Assembly: GCA_020002185.1 (NCBI GenBank)
Contig: CM034541.1
Coordinates: 48,839,579-48,903,578, forward strand
DNA: 64,000 bases
Reading direction: 5' to 3'
From: Paraescarpia echinospica
Lineage: Eukaryota; Annelida; Polychaeta; Sabellida; Siboglinidae
Shown here: piece by piece, positions 1 through 10,275 of the stretch
How the letters are laid out: the number at the start of each line of letters is the position of its first letter
How positions within the stretch are numbered: the first letter of the stretch is position 1
The notes under the pieces: generated by a model
Told to the model about the DNA's origin: nothing
What the model saw: the letters and a program-made list of their open reading frames with translations, nothing else
The model's database searches: none
Translations under genes and position numbers: made by a program

Positions 1-417
1 CCTCACCTTTGGATTCCTCGACACCAACACCCTAATACCCCACTCACGACTTCTTCTCTCCATTGCGTTAATTCTCTCCTCATAAACAGTCATCCTCGCC
101 CTCGATTCCATTTCTCGTTTCGTTGTTTCTTTATGCAACTTCTGTAACTCGTAAATTTTGTCCCTGTTCTCTTTAATCGAGGCAGCATTGAATTCACAGG
201 ACGCTTCAATAGCGTCCACTCTTTCTGCAATTGCACCACATTGATGGCGTATATCTCTCAATTGGGTTACCACGTCACTTTGGATCATTTTGTATAGTTC
301 GTCTATTGTAACGCCGCCGCCATGTTGATCAGCACACGCGGACACGTTTTCATCGCTCACCTGATCATGACATTCACTTCTCTTCACTGGGCTATTTTTT
401 GGACGTTTAGTCGGCAT
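1..417 (-). CDS. LINE ORF1-like protein, N-terminal part, runs off the window
   Basis: Read leftwards from an ATG at 415-417, the frame stays open for 139 codons to the window edge. The product begins MPTKRPKNSPVKR, is polar and basic, then has heptad-like stretches (IDELYKMIQSDVV, IKENRDKIYELQKL) suggesting a coiled coil. It ends in MERRSREWGIRVLV, which resembles the junction of coiled coil and RNA-binding domain in LINE ORF1 proteins. In such elements ORF1 coats the element RNA in the cytoplasm; that role is inferred from family resemblance. It points away from the RT fragment to its right and may be the 5' end of a different LINE. Assignment to ORF1 is moderate; the reading frame itself is clear. 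Confidence 0.6.
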   Translation of the reverse strand, partial: MPTKRPKNSPVKRSECHDQVSDENVSACADQHGGGVTIDELYKMIQSDVVTQLRDIRHQCGAIAERVDAIEASCEFNAASIKENRDKIYELQKLHKETTKREMESRARMTVYEERINAMERRSREWGIRVLVSRNPKVR

Positions 418-559
418 AGTACTCTTCAACCTGGTATCCTAGAGTGATTGAACCCAGTAGTTGCACAAAGCTGACGTTTATAACCGAGTAATTAAACAAA
501 ATTAGGAGCGCCACTTTACCCACACGTCCTTAGTCTAGTGTCGCCATCTGTCCAAAAAA

Positions 560-1905
560 GTCCATCTGTCCATATGAGTAACACATGTCAAGTAGTGTTT
601 GTAGTCCTTTAGCAGAAGGTGCAAACAGAAGTAGATCATCGGCGTATATAAGGTGATTAACAAACATGTTACCAAGACTGTTTTTTGTGCAGTTGTATAC
701 TCAGATTATCCATATAAATGTTAAAAAGTAAAGGGGACAACTTCCCACCTTGCTTAACACCATTGCCCACCGAGAAGAAGTCCGAGTAGGTATTTCCCCA
801 TCGTATGCATACACATTGATTATTGAATTCATTGCTGAGTACTCTTAAGATATATTTCGGTACATTTCGTTGTTCTAGTTTCGTTAAAAGTTTATATCGG
901 TTGACACGATCAAACGCCTTTGATGCATCTAAAAACGCGACGTGCACAGCTGAACCATGTTCAGTGTAGAACCTTAATAATTCCTTAAATGCAAACACGC
1001 ATAACTCCGTTCCATGTTTAGGTTTAAAGCCAAATTGATTAGGAGTGGTTTCCAAGTACATTTCCATTCTGTTAAAAAGAATAGTGTCTATTATCTTCGA
1101 AAATATGTTCGATATACATATTGGCCTATAATTTCCTTTGTCGTTTACTCGTCTATTTTTGTCTTTAATAATTGGTACAATAACAGAATGTGAAATTTAT
1201 TTTGGTAAATAACCATGCACCAGAATCGAAGGTACAAGGATAGACAAAAGCACAGCGAGTTGATAATCAGCGAACTTAGTATGTTCTGCATTGATACCGT
1301 CCAGACATGGTGACTTATTTGTTGAGAGTCCATTAATAATATCCATCAGTTCAACTGCACCAACAGTCATTCCCTTATTGCCAGTGGAACAATCATAACA
1401 AACTTTATCACATCGACTATCCTCCACATCATTAAATAAATGTTCATAATGATGCTTCCACATTGACCCGATGTTTACGTCACCGTGTATATTATCAATG
1501 TTTGTCGGAAGTTTTACTTTACTGTTCGTACAGTGCTTAATTTCTTTCCAGAATTTACGGTGGACTTATTGACACAACTGTTCTGCAATGTTATCAGCAA
1601 TGAGAGTTTCTTTCTCACTTTTACATTTTCTGATCGCCTGCTTGAATTTCATTCTGGATAATATCATAACATTAAAAATGTCACATTGTCTAGTTTTACC
1701 AATCTCTTTCCATATACAGTAACCATCATGGGCTGCACAATGCAGCTCTTTCATTCGCTCGTTCCAACCTGGTACAGTATTATACTTATAAGCACCTTTG
1801 CGATTTGACCGAAATGTGTGACCACACCTCTTCAATGTAATCACGATAGAATTGTAAAAGTCATCGAGATCATCATGATATATATTACTACGCTAACCTT
1901 CTAGC
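560..1905 (-). pseudogene. Non-LTR retrotransposon reverse transcriptase, broken (CR1/jockey-like)
   Basis: Three minus-strand frames follow one another from about 1905 down to 560 and together cover an RT: a linker (FWKEIKHC), KSPCLDGINAEH, then NQFGFKPKHGTE, FLDASKAFDRVN and GVKQGGKLSPLLFNIYMD. The catalytic YADD is encoded at 635-646, just after another frame change. In-frame stops (for example near 1566 and near 1197) and at least two frameshifts make it inactive. No endonuclease domain is seen, as expected for a 5'-truncated copy. A short repeat of a cgccatctgtcc-like motif lies near its 3' end (540-575). The clade call rests on motif style only. Confidence 0.85.
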
Positions 1906-2230
1906 ATTGTACCGGTAACACCAATGTTGTTTATTGGTGCACTTGATGGGTTGTTCTATGGGTGACTTTCAGCTAATGTTTGATACAAGGAGCCATCTAT
2001 AAAGACCCAACAGTGAAAGCTATATATGTCTAACATCAACAACTCGACGAACCAACGTTTAAATAATTGTTACGTAAGACTTACCCAGAGACACTGCCCC
2101 CATGTAATGCTTCGTTGCGCTTTTGTATAGACCCCACCCGTTCCTCCCGTTAACGGGACGTATTTTATGGATGACCCCTAAGAAATGGTCGCCTGCTTCT
2201 TCTCAAATGTGTCATCTATTGCCGATACAG

Positions 2231-2405
2231 GTGCCGATTTTATAACTGGAATTGCCGTAGACCCAGCAGCGGGGAAGCTGTACTATTCCAATTACCATCA
2301 AAGCAAACTTGAAGTAGCCAACCTCAACGGAACCGAAAGGAAAACCTTCATTGCTCACTATTCCCGCATCAGAATAACGGGCTTGGCACTGGATATAGAA
2401 AACGG
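2231..2405 (+). CDS. Exon encoding an LDL-receptor class B (YWTD) repeat
   Basis: An exon bounded by an acceptor (gccgatacag, ending 2230) and a donor (gg|gtgagt at 2406). It encodes ITGIAVDPAAGKLYYSNYHQ followed by VANLNGTERKTF and RITGLALDIENG. This matches LY repeats that form six-bladed beta-propellers in extracellular proteins: a YWTD-like LYYSN, an NLNGT loop and a GLALD turn. The exon ends in phase 2, which joins cleanly to the phase of the exon at 5151. I infer a host extracellular or receptor-type gene. Earlier exons would lie outside or in unrecognised sequence to the left, since 560-1905 is LINE. Confidence 0.75.
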
Positions 2406-2910
2406 GTGAGTGGGTCACTTGGATGCTGTACTCCCTTCACAGTGGTTTGTTTCCATTATCACAGTTAGCTGTTATGTTTATCAGATTATGGTTGCCCCCT
2501 AATGCATTATGTTTCTAAGAAATCGTGTGGTAGTTTGTTGATTTCTACACAATAGAATGTGTGTTATTACACGACTAAGAAGCGGCGAGTCGCTGTATCA
2601 AGGGGCATGACATATGTGATCATTTATTCGATGTGTCGATGTTGGTACAAAGACGAAGTTTTTTATGTTTTATTAACGTTTGCGTTGCTGGTTTCAACCG
2701 AAATACTAATATTATATTATTATGTTACGCCAACCAAGCTGGTTTGCATAATAAACTGATACCGTTATAAATTGCCCGCCCGGGTCGATTTATTATGAAA
2801 TATTCTAAAAAGGATTCGAAATACTATAATAGTATGTTGATTCCGTGTGCTATGTTGACGCATATCTAATTTTACTATAACTTATTCCCATTACATTTTC
2901 CATATTACCA
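2406..2910. other. Intron sequence without recognised content
   Basis: AT-rich, apparently unique sequence between the YWTD exon and the first (CA)n array. Only short shadow frames are present and I see no conserved motif. Confidence 0.5.
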
Positions 2911-2911
2911 C

Positions 2912-2967
2912 CACAGTTACATCGTTACACTGGAGGGAAGTATTGTATAATATTACTCAAGGGGTAC

Positions 2968-3059
<92 letters not shown>

Positions 3060-3292
3060 ACACACACACCATACGCACGCACACACACACACACATACAC
3101 ACACACACACTCACACACACCACACACACACCCCATACGCACGCAGGCACACACACACACACACTCACACACACCAAACACACACCATACGCACGCACAA
3201 ACGCACAAACGCACACACACACACACCACAGTTACATCGTTATACTGGAGGGAAGTATTGTATAATATTACTCAAGGGGTACCATACACACA
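2912..3292. repeat. Direct duplication of ~65 bp flanking (CA)n arrays
   Basis: The sequence starting ccaccacagttacatcgtt at 2910 and ending in ggggtaccat recurs at 3228-3290 with one or two changes. Each copy is followed immediately by (CA)n. The first array (2971-3230) is a long (CA)n with interspersed cgca and ccat variants. The arrangement looks like duplication of a microsatellite with its flank. It generates spurious Thr-His or Cys-Val frames that are not genes. Confidence 0.85.
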
Positions 3293-3294
3293 CA

Positions 3295-3572
3295 CACATA
3301 TATATATATATATTTTATATGTATATATACAAATATATATATATATATTTATATGTATATATACAAATATATATATATATATATACACTGTATATATATT
3401 TGTATATATACATTTAAAAAAAAAAATATATATATATACAATGTATATATATATATTGTACCAGCTTATAAAAACTTCCTGCTTTTTTTAGGAGGCTGGC
3501 AATATCTGCATTGTTCTCGTCGAACCAATCTTAGTGCATCTAGAATGTATATATATATATATATATATATTG

Positions 3573-3653
<81 letters not shown>

Positions 3654-3684
3654 TTATATACATTACTAGTCTAACCGTTTATAT

Positions 3685-3716
<32 letters not shown>

Positions 3717-3720
3717 TGGC
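3295..3720. repeat. (TA)n-rich microsatellite region
   Basis: Several (TA)n runs separated by short variants (tatatgtatatatac, aaaaaaaa). A further run lies at 3908-3948. Intronic, no coding content. Confidence 0.9.
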
Positions 3721-3915
3721 CCATCGCTGTACAATATCGCTCTTCTTAGTCAGGAGTATGCCATCGGAGGAGTGAACACTGTCTTCAGTCCGACAAAGTT
3801 GTGTTCATCAGCGTATTATTGCAGCTCTGCAGCCTTCGCTTCCCACCACTGGTCCTTCATCCTCCGAAGCTCAGTCTGAACTTTGCTACGGGAGGTGCTT
3901 CAGGCGATATATATT

Positions 3916-3945
<30 letters not shown>
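3480..3945 (-). pseudogene. Minus-strand LINE linker fragments, scrambled
   Basis: Minus-strand translation of 3480-3538 gives [18 protein letters not shown]. Minus-strand translation around 3770-3900 gives a piece like ELRRMKDQWWEAKAAELQ. Both are typical of the linker before the RT in one large invertebrate LINE family. Their order on the minus strand is the reverse of the normal order and (TA)n lies between them, so this is rearranged debris rather than one insertion. Confidence 0.6.
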
Positions 3946-3948
<3 letters not shown>

Positions 3949-3957
3949 TCTAGAAGC

Positions 3958-4732
3958 ACCAAGATTGGTTCAATATGAACAATGTAGAGTTTGCCAGCCT
4001 ACTCAGACAGAACGATCTTCGCTGTTCGGCAGATCCAAGAGAAATTACCTGAGCAGAACCAGAGCCTCTACCTACTCTTTGTGGACTTGACCAAGGCATT
4101 TGACACCGTCAGCCGCGAGGGCCTGTCGACCATTCTGTCCAAGCTTGAGTGTCCACCAAAGATTATCAGCATCATTAAGTCCTTTCACGACGGCATGGTG
4201 GCTTGGGTGATGGAAAATGGCTCCGTTTCAAACCCGTTTCCAATTTCAAATGGGGTTAAACAATGTTGCGTCCTCGCACCCACTCGGTTCTTCCTTCTGT
4301 TTGCTACAATGCTATACTGGACTGATGCTGGTATCATCATCCGCTACCGACACGATGGTCGCTACTTTGAACTGAGATGCCTGAAGACCAGAACCAAAGT
4401 ATTCGATCAACTCGTGAGGGACCGTCTCTTTGCGGACGACTGCGCACTAGCTGCATTCAGCGAACCAAACCTGCAAGACCGTCAGACAAAAGTGATGCTT
4501 CAACCTGCACCCGGCCTCCTCACCCGAACCATACATTGAAATCAAGGGCACCAAGCTGAACAGTGTCACCAGTTTTACTTACCTCGGGAGTTGCCTGACT
4601 TCATCCTGCAGCCTGGACAGAGAGGTGTCTAATTGGCTCGATACGGATGGTGCTTCTGCAGTAGCCTGCCCCAAGTGCGGCCGTGTCTCGGCGTCCGACT
4701 TTGGGCTGCGCTCCCATCTCCTGGGTCACTGA
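3958..4732 (+). pseudogene. Plus-strand LINE reverse transcriptase fragment with C-terminal zinc finger
   Basis: The fragment opens with QDWFNMNNVEFASLL (3958 onward), the plus-strand counterpart of the minus-strand fragment to its left. It continues with RT blocks: FAVRQIQEKLPEQNQS, LLFVDLTKAFDTVSREGL, ISNGVKQCCVLAPTRFF and a FADDCALAAF catalytic box. Frameshifts follow near 4500. At 4667-4732 a C2H2-like finger, CPKCGRVSASDFGLRSHLLGH, ends in a TGA; such a finger closes many LINE ORF2 products of this type. The missing palm segment and frameshifts make it inactive. Confidence 0.8.
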
Positions 4733-4739
4733 CGTCTTC

Positions 4740-5150
4740 GTCGTTTGCGACGGACTTTCCATGAATTCTGCTATAAGAACATTATATTAAAAACTTTCGA
4801 GCAGACAGTCTTAGAGCCAACTAAACAAATTGTCTTACGAAATGGCACTTGACCAAACGATTATGTTTATCCTGCAGCGGCCAAGTTTATTTATTAATTT
4901 AAATAATCACTAATGACGTCGGAATGCAGTGCATCGGCACAACATCTACACCATACAAGTTAGACACATGTAAACATTTTATTACAGTTCAGTGAATATT
5001 TAATATTTAACAGCGACTGTGCATCTGTGGTTTGTTTTCATTCTCGGCAGCGTCTTCGGACTTCGTTGCAACAACTGTTTACACATGTTTGACCACAAAA
5101 GAGTGTTCCCTTCCATTTCGTCTGGTCATTCCTGTTTACCGTCTGTACAG
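4740..5150. other. Intron remnant, nothing recognised
   Basis: Sequence between the LINE debris and the next exon. A polypyrimidine-containing stretch ends in gtctgtacag at 5150, used as the splice acceptor. Confidence 0.5.
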
Positions 5151-5307
5151 GTGGCTCTTCTACACGGTCCGTTTTCCTGGTGGTATCTACAAGACACGGC
5201 TTGGTGGTGGTGGAAATACTCAACATATCGCAAATTTGGATACTCTGGCACCGAACGGAATATCAGTAAACAGCAGAGATGAGAAGATATACTGGATAGA
5301 ATTGAGT
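5151..5307 (+). CDS. YWTD-repeat exon, split by a LINE insertion
   Basis: The acceptor cag ends at 5150 and the phase fits the donor at 2405. The exon encodes WLFYTVRFPGGIYKTRLG, then LAPNGISVNSRDEKIYWIE, a clear LY-repeat pair (GLxxD/PNGI turn and a YWTD-like IYWIE). Coding breaks at 5307, where a 2-kb LINE has inserted. The 17 bases at 5291-5307 recur at 7316-7332 after the insertion. Either this allele is disrupted or the exon ended close to the insertion point: a possible donor, gtgcgt, lies at 7331. The phase there does not match the next exon exactly, so the splice structure across the insertion is unresolved. Confidence 0.7.
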
Positions 5308-5308
5308 A

Positions 5309-7066
5309 CAGGAATGGTGGGAGGAGAACAGCAAGGTGATATTGAGAGCGGGAAAGGAGGTGCTGGGCATGACAACAGGAAAGAGACCCCCTGGGGACAA
5401 GGAGACATGGTGGTGGAATGATGAGGTGACGGATGCGATAAGAGCTAAGAAAGAGGCTAAGAAGAAGTGGGAAACCTCAGGAAAGCATGAAGACAGAGAC
5501 AGCTATCGGCAGGCAAACAAAGAAGCAAAGAAAGAAGTAGCAAGATCAAAGACACAGGCAATGGACGAGGTGTACGGGGAGCTGGAAACATCGGAGGGAG
5601 AAAGAAAGATATATAGAATAGCAAAGGCTCGCGACAAATCGACCAAAGACTTCACACAGATAAGACAGATAAAGGATGGACAAGGAGTGGTTCTATGGGA
5701 ACAGGATAAGATCAAGGATCGGTGGAAAGGATATTTCGATAATCTGCTAAACATAGAGAACCCGAGGGCAGTCTTTGACGATGGAGTGCCAAATGAAGGC
5801 TTAACACCAGGAATTATCAGGGAGGAAGTAGAGGTGGCACTGAAAAGAATGAAAACTGGGAAGGCGATGGGACCAGACGGAATTCCAGTGGAGGTCTGGA
5901 AGAGTTTGGGAGAAGAGGGGGTCGATATGCTGTGGGATCTGATGCAGAAGATATACGTACAAGAGAAAATGCCAGAGGAATGGAGAGACAGTGTCATCGT
6001 GCCTATTTTCAAGGAGAAGGGAGACATCCAGGAATGTGGCAATTACAGAGGCATCAAGTTGATGTCGCACACCATGAAGGTTTGGGAAAGGGTAATTGAC
6101 AGAAGGCTGAGGGAGGAGACAAGCATAGGTGAGGAGCAGTTCGGTTTTATGCCGGGCAGAGGAACAACGGACGCCATATTTGCAGCAAGGCAGTTGATGG
6201 AGAAACACCGGGAGATGCAGAAGGAACTGCACATGGTCTTCATTGATTTAGAGAAGGCATACGATAGAGTGCCACGACAGGAGGTTTGGAGGTGTATGCG
6301 GGAGCAGGGTGTGCCTGAAAAGTATGTACGCCTTGTAAAAGACACATATGAAGACGCAAGTACGCAAGTCAAGAGCAGTGTAGGACTGACAGGCAAGATC
6401 ACCGTTAGAGTGGGGCTGCACCAAGGGTCCTCACTGAGTCCTTACCTGTTTGACTTGATTATGGATATGTTGGGCCGGGGCATCAAAGAACAGCCCCCCT
6501 GGTGTATGCTGTTTGCAGACGACATCGTGCTGTGCAGTACCAGAAGAGAGGAGGTGGAAAGGAAGCTCGAGGAATGGAGAAGTGCAATGGAAGATCGAGG
6601 ACTAAAGATTAGTAGAAAGAAGACGGAATACCTGAGGTGCAACGAAAACAATGACCTAGAGATCCGGTTACAGGGCGAGATAGTGAAGAGAGTGAAGACA
6701 TTCAAATATCTAGGATCGACATTGGCGGATGATGGAGAATTGGATGCGGAAGTCAGTCATAGAGTGCAGAGCGGGTGGAAGAACTGGAAGAGAGTATCTG
6801 GAGTGCTGTGTGACAGAAGAATGAACGTGAAGATCAAGGGAAAAGTGTACAGGACAGTGGTAAGGCCAGCACTGATGTACGGGGCGGAGACATGGGCGGC
6901 AAAGAAGACACAGGAAAAGAAGTTGGATGTCGCAGAAATGCGAATGCTACGATGGATGTGTGGAGCCACAAAGATTGACAAGATAAGAAACGAAAGAATC
7001 AGAGGGACAACGAAAGTGGGGGAAATATCAAAGAAAGTCCAAGAAAGAAAGAAACCAAGAAAGTAG
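5309..7066 (+). CDS. LINE ORF2 reverse transcriptase, 5'-truncated
   Basis: Open from the 5' truncation point. Linker residues include GDKETWWWNDEVTDAIRAKK. RT blocks follow in order: KAMGPDGIPVEVWK, VIVPIFKEKGD, NYRGIKLMSHTMKVWERVI, QFGFMPGRGTTDAIFAAR, VFIDLEKAYDRVPRQ, GLHQGSSLSPYLFDLIMD, and the catalytic FADD at 6512-6523. A thumb region (TFKYLGSTLADDGE) and a MYGAETWA block come next. A TAG at 7064-7066, within a purine-rich repeat-like stretch, ends this frame. The C-terminal part continues in another frame. The enzyme would copy element RNA at a nicked target, but this copy lacks its endonuclease. The ATG-less start reflects truncation, not an alternative start. Confidence 0.92.
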   Translation, partial: QEWWEENSKVILRAGKEVLGMTTGKRPPGDKETWWWNDEVTDAIRAKKEAKKKWETSGKHEDRDSYRQANKEAKKEVARSKTQAMDEVYGELETSEGERKIYRIAKARDKSTKDFTQIRQIKDGQGVVLWEQDKIKDRWKGYFDNLLNIENPRAVFDDGVPNEGLTPGIIREEVEVALKRMKTGKAMGPDGIPVEVWKSLGEEGVDMLWDLMQKIYVQEKMPEEWRDSVIVPIFKEKGDIQECGNYRGIKLMSHTMKVWERVIDRRLREETSIGEEQFGFMPGRGTTDAIFAARQLMEKHREMQKELHMVFIDLEKAYDRVPRQEVWRCMREQGVPEKYVRLVKDTYEDASTQVKSSVGLTGKITVRVGLHQGSSLSPYLFDLIMDMLGRGIKEQPPWCMLFADDIVLCSTRREEVERKLEEWRSAMEDRGLKISRKKTEYLRCNENNDLEIRLQGEIVKRVKTFKYLGSTLADDGELDAEVSHRVQSGWKNWKRVSGVLCDRRMNVKIKGKVYRTVVRPALMYGAETWAAKKTQEKKLDVAEMRMLRWMCGATKIDKIRNERIRGTTKVGEISKKVQERKKPRK

Positions 7067-7067
7067 G

Positions 7068-7286
7068 TTGAGATGGTATGGACACGTAATGAGAAGAGAG
7101 GAGGATTATGTAGGAAGGAGAGCGATGGGAATGAAAGTGCAAGGGAAGAGGAGGAGAGGAAGGCCGAAGAGGAGGTGGTTAGACAGTGTGAGGGCAGATC
7201 TCAGGGAGAAAGGACTGTCGGGGGAAGAAGTGCACGACCGAGCGATATGGAGGCGAATGACATCATCATACATCGACCCCACGTAA
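7068..7286 (+). pseudogene. LINE ORF2 C-terminal tail in a shifted frame
   Basis: Encodes LRWYGHVMRREEDYVGRRAM, then GKRRRGRPKRRWLDSVRADL, the conserved basic tail of RTE-type ORF2 proteins. It is +1 relative to the preceding frame. The shift lies in a run of aagaaag repeats around 7035-7065, consistent with replication slippage in the purine-rich tract. Confidence 0.85.
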
Positions 7287-7339
7287 AAAGTGGGACAAAG
7301 ATGAAGAGAAAGAAGACTGGATAGAATTGAGTGCGTAGG

Positions 7340-7610
<271 letters not shown>

Positions 7611-7954
7611 TTTGTTATATATTGAGTGGTTACATAAATAAAAATACATATGTGTTATGTGCACGCGTGCATGTGCGTTAAATCGTGTACGCGAGTGCGC
7701 TTGTGTGCGCTTGTGCGCGTTTCTGAAACAGTGACCTCTGAGGTGCGAGTGTAGTTAAACGCAGGCATTCTATTGTAGCGAATAAACGCCTGGGCACTGG
7801 GGACTTCAGCGCCAAGAATCGCCACTACTTCCACAAGGTGACAGGCCTTCCTACGACGTTGGCTTGTGCATATCCATACTGTTATTATTCTGAAGAGCAA
7901 CCAAGACGGTAATGTTTGTTTTAACATCCAAGTTAATCCAGCGTTTTACATACG

Positions 7955-8080
<126 letters not shown>

Positions 8081-8264
8081 GTGTGTTTTGAATGGTTAGT
8101 GTATAGATGTAAGAAATTAAATATTCTTGTGATTTAACATAAAGGGTTGGTCTAGCTCAAACTCGATAAGCAGTACTGGAATTGCCAAATGATGAATGGA
8201 GTAAGTTAGGAAAACAAAGTTTATTAAGGTCAGTCTTTCAAGAGGTGACCGCATGTGTTTGCAG

Positions 8265-8362
8265 TGCCTCTTATGTTAACATGGACGGGACCAACGCCGC
8301 TGCTCTTCAAGCGGGAATCTATGCAGGCTCTGAAACTGGCATCGCTGTACTGTATGAATCCC
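8265..8362 (+). CDS. YWTD-repeat exon
   Basis: The acceptor gtttgcag ends at 8264 and the donor is c|gtaagt at 8363. The frame encodes ASYVNMDGTNAAALQAGI, containing the NMDGT loop typical of the second half of an LY repeat, then GSETGIAVLYES. It starts after one completing base and ends in phase 1, compatible with the phase-1 EGF exon at 8752. It continues the beta-propeller begun at 2231 and 5151. Confidence 0.7.
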
Positions 8363-8369
8363 GTAAGTA

Positions 8370-8600
8370 CACACACACGCGCGCGCGCGCGCGCCCGCGC
8401 CGGCGCGCACACACACATGCTCGGTTGCACGCACGCACGCACATACGTACACACACATGCATAGTCGCACGCACGCACACGCACGCACACGCACGCACGC
8501 ACACGCACGCACACGCACACGCACGCACACGCACGCACACGCACGCACACGCACGCACGCACACGCACGCACGCATACACACACAAACACGCACACACCA
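8370..8600. repeat. (GCAC)n/(CA)n/(CG)n simple repeat
   Basis: Alternating purine-pyrimidine DNA (gcgcgcgc, gcacgcac, acacac), starting a few bases after the exon donor. Such sequence can adopt Z-DNA. Confidence 0.9.
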
Positions 8601-8751
8601 CAATTCTGAACTTGTTTAGTGATGTTCGTTTCACAATCACGTTTAGTTGTATATTCGTGATCACTCTGATACTTCTTTGACCGTCGCAATCACCAAACAA
8701 TCTAACCACGTCAAAGTATGCCATGTCTATAATAATGCTTATTCTTTCCAG

Positions 8752-8865
8752 ATATCGATGAATGTACCAGCCAACCTTGTCAACACAGAGGCACCTGCAC
8801 TGACCGACTCAACGGGTACACGTGCACTTGTGACATCGGATACGAAGACTCTGTTTGTGAAACAG
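8752..8865 (+). CDS. EGF-like (calcium-binding type) exon
   Basis: A phase 1-1 symmetrical exon of exactly 114 bp between ttctttccag and cag|gtaagt. It encodes [15 protein letters not shown], then [18 protein letters not shown], with the six cysteines of an EGF module. It also has the D-I/V-D-E start and the N-G-Y-T-C segment typical of calcium-binding EGF domains. Domain shuffling commonly uses such symmetrical exons. It sits directly after the YWTD propeller exons, the order found in LDLR-family and nidogen-like proteins. Confidence 0.92.
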
Positions 8866-8998
8866 GTAAGTCATGCGTATTAGTTTTCCTACATTCAATG
8901 CCACAGTACATATTATGCATGTAATTGTAGAACGCTAATTTATTTGGTTAACGACACATTCTGGAATACTCTTCTTATGTCTCGGATTCACATTATAG

Positions 8999-9477
8999 TT
9001 GTAGAGTTGCCCGAGTTTGATCCGCCTAACACGAAGGAAGCGTCGATGAGTCTGATTGACACCAACACTGACACGTGCCTGATCCTGGAGGACACCGAGA
9101 TGTACTCATTCTCGCCGTCGACGAGTCAGTGGCTGCCCCGACCACAGAATGCTTGCTGGAGGTCGGGACTCGTCATCAAGCATCGTGTACCAGACCACAT
9201 CCACGCGTCGTTCACAGTCAGAATCAGCGGTCATCGTCTGGTGTGCTCCAAGTCATTCCTCAAGGTAATGACCAAACACAACGACTCGCCTGACTGCGGA
9301 TTGGTGTCTGGAAACTATCAGATTTGTAAGCTTAGCGGAGTCACCGAGACAGAACCTGGAAGCCTGACCACGTGTATCGCAGCTTGTCAATACAAGGAAA
9401 ACGAAACCAAGTATGTCATCATTGAAATCCCGAACAAACACGAAGGCTGGAAGTTGTGTGAGCTCAGCATCGAGTGA
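8999..9477 (+). CDS. Terminal exon, cysteine-rich extracellular domain of unknown family
   Basis: The acceptor tag ends at 8998 and the phase joins the EGF exon without a break. It encodes about 159 residues from VELPEFDPPNTKEASMSL to the stop at 9475-9477, with eight cysteines (for example NACWRSG, DCGLVSGNYQICK, CIAACQYKENETKY). The C-terminus is WKLCELSIE. No membrane-spanning segment is visible, so the product looks secreted, unlike a typical LDL receptor. I do not recognise the domain. No close AATAAA was found in the microsatellite that follows. Confidence 0.75.
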
Positions 9478-9534
9478 TGGACTTCTGTCGTAAACAGATG
9501 GATGTTCATAATAGTACGAAAACAATCTTTGTCC

Positions 9535-9965
9535 ACGTGTGCGTGTACATATATGCGTGAGCGTGTGCTTGTGCGTGCGTGCGTGCGTGCGTGCGTGCGT
9601 GTGTATGTGTGTGTGTGGGTGTGTGTCTGTGTGTGTGTGCGTGTGCGTGTGCGCGCGCGTGTGTGTGTGTCCGTGTGCGTGTGCGCGTGTGTGCGTGTGT
9701 GCGTGTGCGCGGGTGCGAGCGTGTGTGCGTGTGTGCGTGTGTGCGTGCGTGTGTGTGCATGAGTGTGTGACTGTGTGTGCGTGTGCGTGTGCGTGTGCGT
9801 GTACGTGTTTTTGTGTGCGTGTGTGCGTGTGTGTGTGGGTGCATGTGCGTGCGTGCGTGTGTGTGTGCATGTGTGTGGGGGTGCGTGTGTGTCTGTCTGC
9901 ATGTGTGTATGTATGTGTGTGTGCATGTGTGTATGTGTGGTGTGTGCGTGTGTGCGTGCGTGAGG
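9535..9965. repeat. (GT)n/(GC)n-rich simple repeat
   Basis: About 430 bp of GTGT with frequent GCGT, GTGC and GGGTG variants, starting within 60 bp of the stop codon of the YWTD/EGF gene. Confidence 0.93.
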
Positions 9966-10159
9966 GGATGACGTGAGTGATGAATTGAGGGATGAAGAAG
10001 TGAGGGATGAAATAATGGAATTAGAAAGGGTGAGGTCAAGGGAGGTAGCGAGGCAGAAATGTACCTAGGGAAGGGACGGGTGCATGTAAGAAGAGAGTGG
10101 AGAAGGAGGAAGGGAGATATGTAGGGAGATGGAAACGCAGGGATGGTTGGGTAGAGAGA

Positions 10160-10275
10160 TTCTATGAATGAGGGAAGGAGGGAGGGAGGGAGGGAGGGAG
10201 GGATGGTGGGAGGGAGGGAGGGAAGGAGGAAGGGAGGGAGGAAGGAAGGGAGGAAGGGAGGGGGGAGGGAAGATG
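10160..10275. repeat. (GGGA)n/(GGAA)n polypurine tract
   Basis: More than 100 bases of uninterrupted or nearly uninterrupted purines (gagggaaggagggaggg and variants). Many GGG triplets at short spacing make G-quadruplex or triplex formation possible. The Pro/Ser frames on the other strand are artefacts. Confidence 0.9.

Larger units (their letters stand above)
5308..7315 (+). mobile_element. 5'-truncated non-LTR retrotransposon (RTE-like) with 17-bp target-site duplication
   Basis: Both sides carry the identical 17-mer ACTGGATAGAATTGAGT (5291-5307 and 7316-7332), the variable-length duplication expected of target-primed reverse transcription. The insert begins in the middle of the ORF2 linker (QEWWEENSKVILRAGKEVL), so the endonuclease and 5' end are missing. 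It ends in a purine-rich gaagagaaagaag tail. The reading frame is nearly intact, which suggests a fairly recent insertion. Confidence 0.93.

Noticed and set aside
5503..6981. Long minus-strand frames opposite the LINE RT
   Set aside because: Antisense shadows of a well-supported RT frame; no motifs of their own.
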